Source: Planctomycetota bacterium (lineage in GTDB: Bacteria; Planctomycetota; Planctomycetia; Planctomycetales; Planctomycetaceae). From it: a stretch of 64,000 bases of DNA. Positions 61,194 through 64,000 of the stretch are shown piece after piece. The number at the start of each line of letters is the position of its first letter. The first letter of the stretch is position 1. Location: positions 62,001 to 126,000 of the forward strand of contig JAHZKX010000023.1 in the NCBI GenBank assembly GCA_022600195.1, written 5' to 3'. Both the position numbers and the translations under genes were made by a program. Under the pieces are notes generated by a model. That model was not told where the DNA came from, ran no database searches, and saw only the letters and a program-made list of their open reading frames with translations.

Positions 61194-64000
61194 ATGAAGT
61201 ATCGTTGTCTTGCCCTCATTCCCGCTTTGTTGCTTTACGTGACTTTCGATATCTCAACACTGTCTGCACAGACCGAACGTACGCCCGCAGAGGCAGTGCC
61301 CAGTTTATCAGTGGCTCCCGGTTTAAAGGCAACTCTGTTTGCTTCGGAACCCGATATCAGCAGCCCTTCCAGTATGGACGTCGACTCACAAGGTCGTGTC
61401 TGGATCTGTGAAATCGTGAACTATCGCGCGAAAATGCGACCGATTCCAACACGTAAAGCCGGTGATCGTATTGTGGTTCTGGAAGATACGAACGGCGATG
61501 GTAAGTCTGATAAGACAACCGTTTTTTATCAGGGACCCGAACTGGATGGTTCACAGGGAATCTGTGTGCTGGGGAATCAAGTGATTGTTGCTGCTCCGCC
61601 GAATGTGTTTCTCTTTACCGATGAAAATAACGATAACAAAGCCGATAAGAAAGAGTTGCTCTTCACAGTGACCGGCGGCGAGCACGACCATTCTGCTCAT
61701 GCTGCCATCTTCGGGCCCGATGGAAAGCTGTACTGGAACTTTGGGAATAGCGCCAAGCAGGTCTTTGATAGTGATGGCAAACCAATGCTGGAGAGCAATG
61801 GTCGTCCGGTGCTTGATAACGGAAAGCCTTACTGGGGGGGCATGGTATTTCGTTGTAATCTGGATGGAAGCGACTTCGAAGTGCTGGGGCATAACTTCCG
61901 AAATAACTATGAAATTACCGTCGATTCTTTCGGCACTCTGTGGCAGTCAGATAACGACGATGATGGCAACCGTGGCGTACGTATCAATTATGTGATGGAA
62001 TACGGAAACTATGGTTACCTTGATCAACGGACGGGCGCACGCTGGAAGGAACCCCGCACAGGCATGCATGAGGAAATTCCATTAAGGCACTGGCACCTTC
62101 GTGATCCGGGCGTGGTTCCTAATTTGCTGCAGACAGGTGCCGGTTCTCCCACAGGAATCCTGGTTTACGAAGGTTCCCTCCTCCCGAAAAAATATCACGG
62201 AGAAATGATTCACGCGGATGCCGGCCCGAACGTTGTCCGCGCCTATCCTGTTAAAAAAGAGGGAGCGGGTTACAAAGCGGAAATTGCCAATATCATCACC
62301 AGCGAAAAAGATAACTGGTTCCGACCATCTGATGTTTGTATTGCCCCCGATGGTTCACTGTTCGTTGCGGACTGGTATGATCCCGGCGTAGGCGGACACC
62401 GCATTGGTGACCAGAAACGCGGACGCATTTTCCGGATTGCGCCTGCCGATGCGAAGTATCAATTCGACAAACTCGATCTGAGTTCGGTAGCAGGGGCCAT
62501 CGCGGGTATCAAAAGTCCGAATCTGGCAACACGCTATCTGGCCTGGAACAAGCTGCATGCGTTGCAGGAGAAGGCATTACCACAGTTAGAAGAGTTGTTT
62601 CAGTCTGACAACCAGAGATTCCGCGCTCGCGCTCTCTGGTTGTTAGCTAAAATCAAAGGCAAGACAGAACACTATGTTTCGCTGGCGCTGAACGATTCCA
62701 ACCCTGATATCAGAATCACCGGTTTGCGCGCCGCCCGGCGGTACAACCTGGACGTCATTCCTTATGTGCAGCAACTGGTGAATGATGCCTCACCACAAGT
62801 CCGACGCGAATGTCTGATCGCTTTACATCATAATCAGGCTTCAGCGGCACCAGGGCTCTGGGTAAAGCTGGCTGATCAATATGACGGAAAGGACCGCTGG
62901 TACCTGGAAGCACTCGGAATTGGCATGGATGAGCAGGAACAGAAATTCATTTCTGCCTGGCTCAAGCAGGCTGGTGACAAGTGGGATACGCCGGTGGGCC
63001 GTGATCTGCTCTGGCGATCAAAAATCCCGCTGGCCGTACCTTATCTGGTTAAAATTATTGAGGACCCGAACACAAAACTGGATACACTGCCCCGCTACTT
63101 CCGCGCACTGGACTTCATTACCGGCAAGGAAAAAAACACAGCGGTCGCAGAACTGGCGTTGATGAGAGAACCAGGAAATAAAAAACGTGAAACCTATGTC
63201 ATCGCAGAAGCCATTTCGCGGATTCCCGCGAATGTCGTGATGAAGGATACCAAGTATCAACAGGCATTGAAGCAGGTTATCGACAGTAGTCGTGGAACTC
63301 CTGAGTTCACAAAGCTCGTTGAAAAATTTAAGGCGTCTGATTACTATCCCGCGCTGGTGGCGCTTGCCAGTCAGTCAGGTAAGTCACAGACTGCCGTTGA
63401 TGCGATGAGCGCTGCTCTGGCTTTAAAACTGAACGGTTTGATTCGGAAATCTCTGAAAGACAAAGCCGATACGGAAAAAGAACAAAATCAGAAACTCGAC
63501 CTGATCTGGGCGCTGGGCAGTTCCGGTCACAACGGTGCCAATGGGATTCTGTTGAAAGTCATCCAGGATGATCAGGGTTCACTGGTAGAGCGACGAGAGG
63601 CTGTGCGGGCCATCGCGAAATCTCGTAAGGGGGCGCATGCGCTGCTGGACCTGGTAGAGAAAGGTCCGTTTGAATCACAATTGAAGCCAACCACCGCTGC
63701 CGCGATGTCATCAACCATCATGAAAGATGTGAAAGAGCGAGCTGCAAAACTGTTCCCGGCTCCGCCAACCAAAGATAACAAGCCGGTACTTCCCATTAAT
63801 GTCCTGGCGGGCATGAAGGGAGATCCCGTGGATGGCCGTGTCATGTTCAATACCAAAGGTACGTGTGCCAAGTGTCATGTAGTCAATGGCATGGGGAAAG
63901 AGGTCGGTCCGAATCTGTCAGAAATTGGCAAGAAGCTGAGTCGTCAGGCACTGTTTGAATCCATCCTGTTTCCCAGCGCCGGCATCAGTCACAATTACGA
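61194..64000 (+). CDS. PVC-type haem-binding dehydrogenase (truncated by window end)
   Basis: The ATG at 61194 begins a signal peptide; 935 residues are seen and the stop lies beyond the window. The N-terminal ~430 residues form a membrane-bound-dehydrogenase-like propeller (PSSMDVDSQGRVWICEIVNYR, VLEDTNGDGKSDKTTVFYQG, SDVCIAPDGSLFVADWYDPGVGGH). A helical HEAT-like section follows, and near residue 888 a PVC-type cytochrome site (GTCAKCH, then VNGMGKEVGPNLSEIGKKLS). Such proteins pass electrons from sugar oxidation to haem in the periplasm. It lies 67 bases after the DUF1080-ThuA gene, so probably one operon. Confidence 0.93.
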   Translation, partial: MKYRCLALIPALLLYVTFDISTLSAQTERTPAEAVPSLSVAPGLKATLFASEPDISSPSSMDVDSQGRVWICEIVNYRAKMRPIPTRKAGDRIVVLEDTNGDGKSDKTTVFYQGPELDGSQGICVLGNQVIVAAPPNVFLFTDENNDNKADKKELLFTVTGGEHDHSAHAAIFGPDGKLYWNFGNSAKQVFDSDGKPMLESNGRPVLDNGKPYWGGMVFRCNLDGSDFEVLGHNFRNNYEITVDSFGTLWQSDNDDDGNRGVRINYVMEYGNYGYLDQRTGARWKEPRTGMHEEIPLRHWHLRDPGVVPNLLQTGAGSPTGILVYEGSLLPKKYHGEMIHADAGPNVVRAYPVKKEGAGYKAEIANIITSEKDNWFRPSDVCIAPDGSLFVADWYDPGVGGHRIGDQKRGRIFRIAPADAKYQFDKLDLSSVAGAIAGIKSPNLATRYLAWNKLHALQEKALPQLEELFQSDNQRFRARALWLLAKIKGKTEHYVSLALNDSNPDIRITGLRAARRYNLDVIPYVQQLVNDASPQVRRECLIALHHNQASAAPGLWVKLADQYDGKDRWYLEALGIGMDEQEQKFISAWLKQAGDKWDTPVGRDLLWRSKIPLAVPYLVKIIEDPNTKLDTLPRYFRALDFITGKEKNTAVAELALMREPGNKKRETYVIAEAISRIPANVVMKDTKYQQALKQVIDSSRGTPEFTKLVEKFKASDYYPALVALASQSGKSQTAVDAMSAALALKLNGLIRKSLKDKADTEKEQNQKLDLIWALGSSGHNGANGILLKVIQDDQGSLVERREAVRAIAKSRKGAHALLDLVEKGPFESQLKPTTAAAMSSTIMKDVKERAAKLFPAPPTKDNKPVLPINVLAGMKGDPVDGRVMFNTKGTCAKCHVVNGMGKEVGPNLSEIGKKLSRQALFESILFPSAGISHNY

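Overview
The window looks like a chromosome segment of a planctomycete (Planctomycetota). It carries several families that are hallmarks of this phylum: a paired DUF1549/DUF1553 protein with a planctomycete cytochrome c domain next to a Tat-exported DUF1501 protein, two DUF1080 proteins, a PVC-type haem-binding dehydrogenase, a giant TPR protein next to an ExbB-like protein, and many secreted sugar-active enzymes with long gaps between genes. The moderate base composition and gene style would fit a Gimesia/Planctomyces-like organism, but the genus is an inference. No tRNA, rRNA, CRISPR array, prophage or intact insertion sequence was seen.

Layout. 1-5.3 kb (minus strand): an ABC transporter (ATPase plus FtsX-type permease with a histidine-rich loop) followed by two membrane/lipoproteins that share a 'G-F/Y-MYP ... 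CCFG' domain and a truncated secreted protein. 5.5-10.6 kb: cell-wall L,D-transpeptidase, pyrE, pgi, a FabZ-like dehydratase and a HAD-like protein that has lost its nucleophile. 10.6-11.7 kb is a gene desert before a HTH-receiver regulator whose 3' region holds three hairpins ending in a strong terminator. 12.4-23.7 kb: GT-C glycosyltransferase, SMP-30-like propeller, NIP-like aquaporin, PhyH dioxygenase, ExbB-like channel, 1031-residue TPR protein, CE15 glucuronoyl esterase, and an isoprenylcysteine methyltransferase-like membrane protein.

23.8-32.7 kb is rich in metal homeostasis: a Fur-family regulator, a His-rich ZIP transporter, an OprP/OprO-like porin, a very Cys-rich secreted protein and a Zn/Cd-type P-ATPase, with an AroD-AroE fusion and a DUF1643 gene in between. 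The same 6-7-6 inverted repeat (AT-N-GCA-N7-TGC-N-AT) lies upstream of both the ABC operon and the ZIP gene, 20 kb apart. This suggests one zinc (Zur-type) regulon and is the most interesting signal in the window.

32.9-55.5 kb: an M24 peptidase, then mostly secreted enzymes (a 1173-residue esterase fusion, a tyrosine phosphatase, an NHL propeller, an alpha/beta hydrolase), an ECF sigma factor coupled to a putative anti-sigma protein, a relic of a second NHL gene, and a long minus-strand cluster. That cluster runs from a GntR/FCD regulator through DUF1549/1553, DUF1501, a sialate O-acetylesterase, DUF1080 and a DUF4091-type protein, and probably serves catabolism of a complex sugar. A perfect 14-bp palindrome sits just upstream of the regulator. 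56-64 kb: accB-accC, a probably pyrophosphate-dependent phosphofructokinase with a clear terminator, then a DUF1080-ThuA fusion and a truncated PVC-type haem dehydrogenase.
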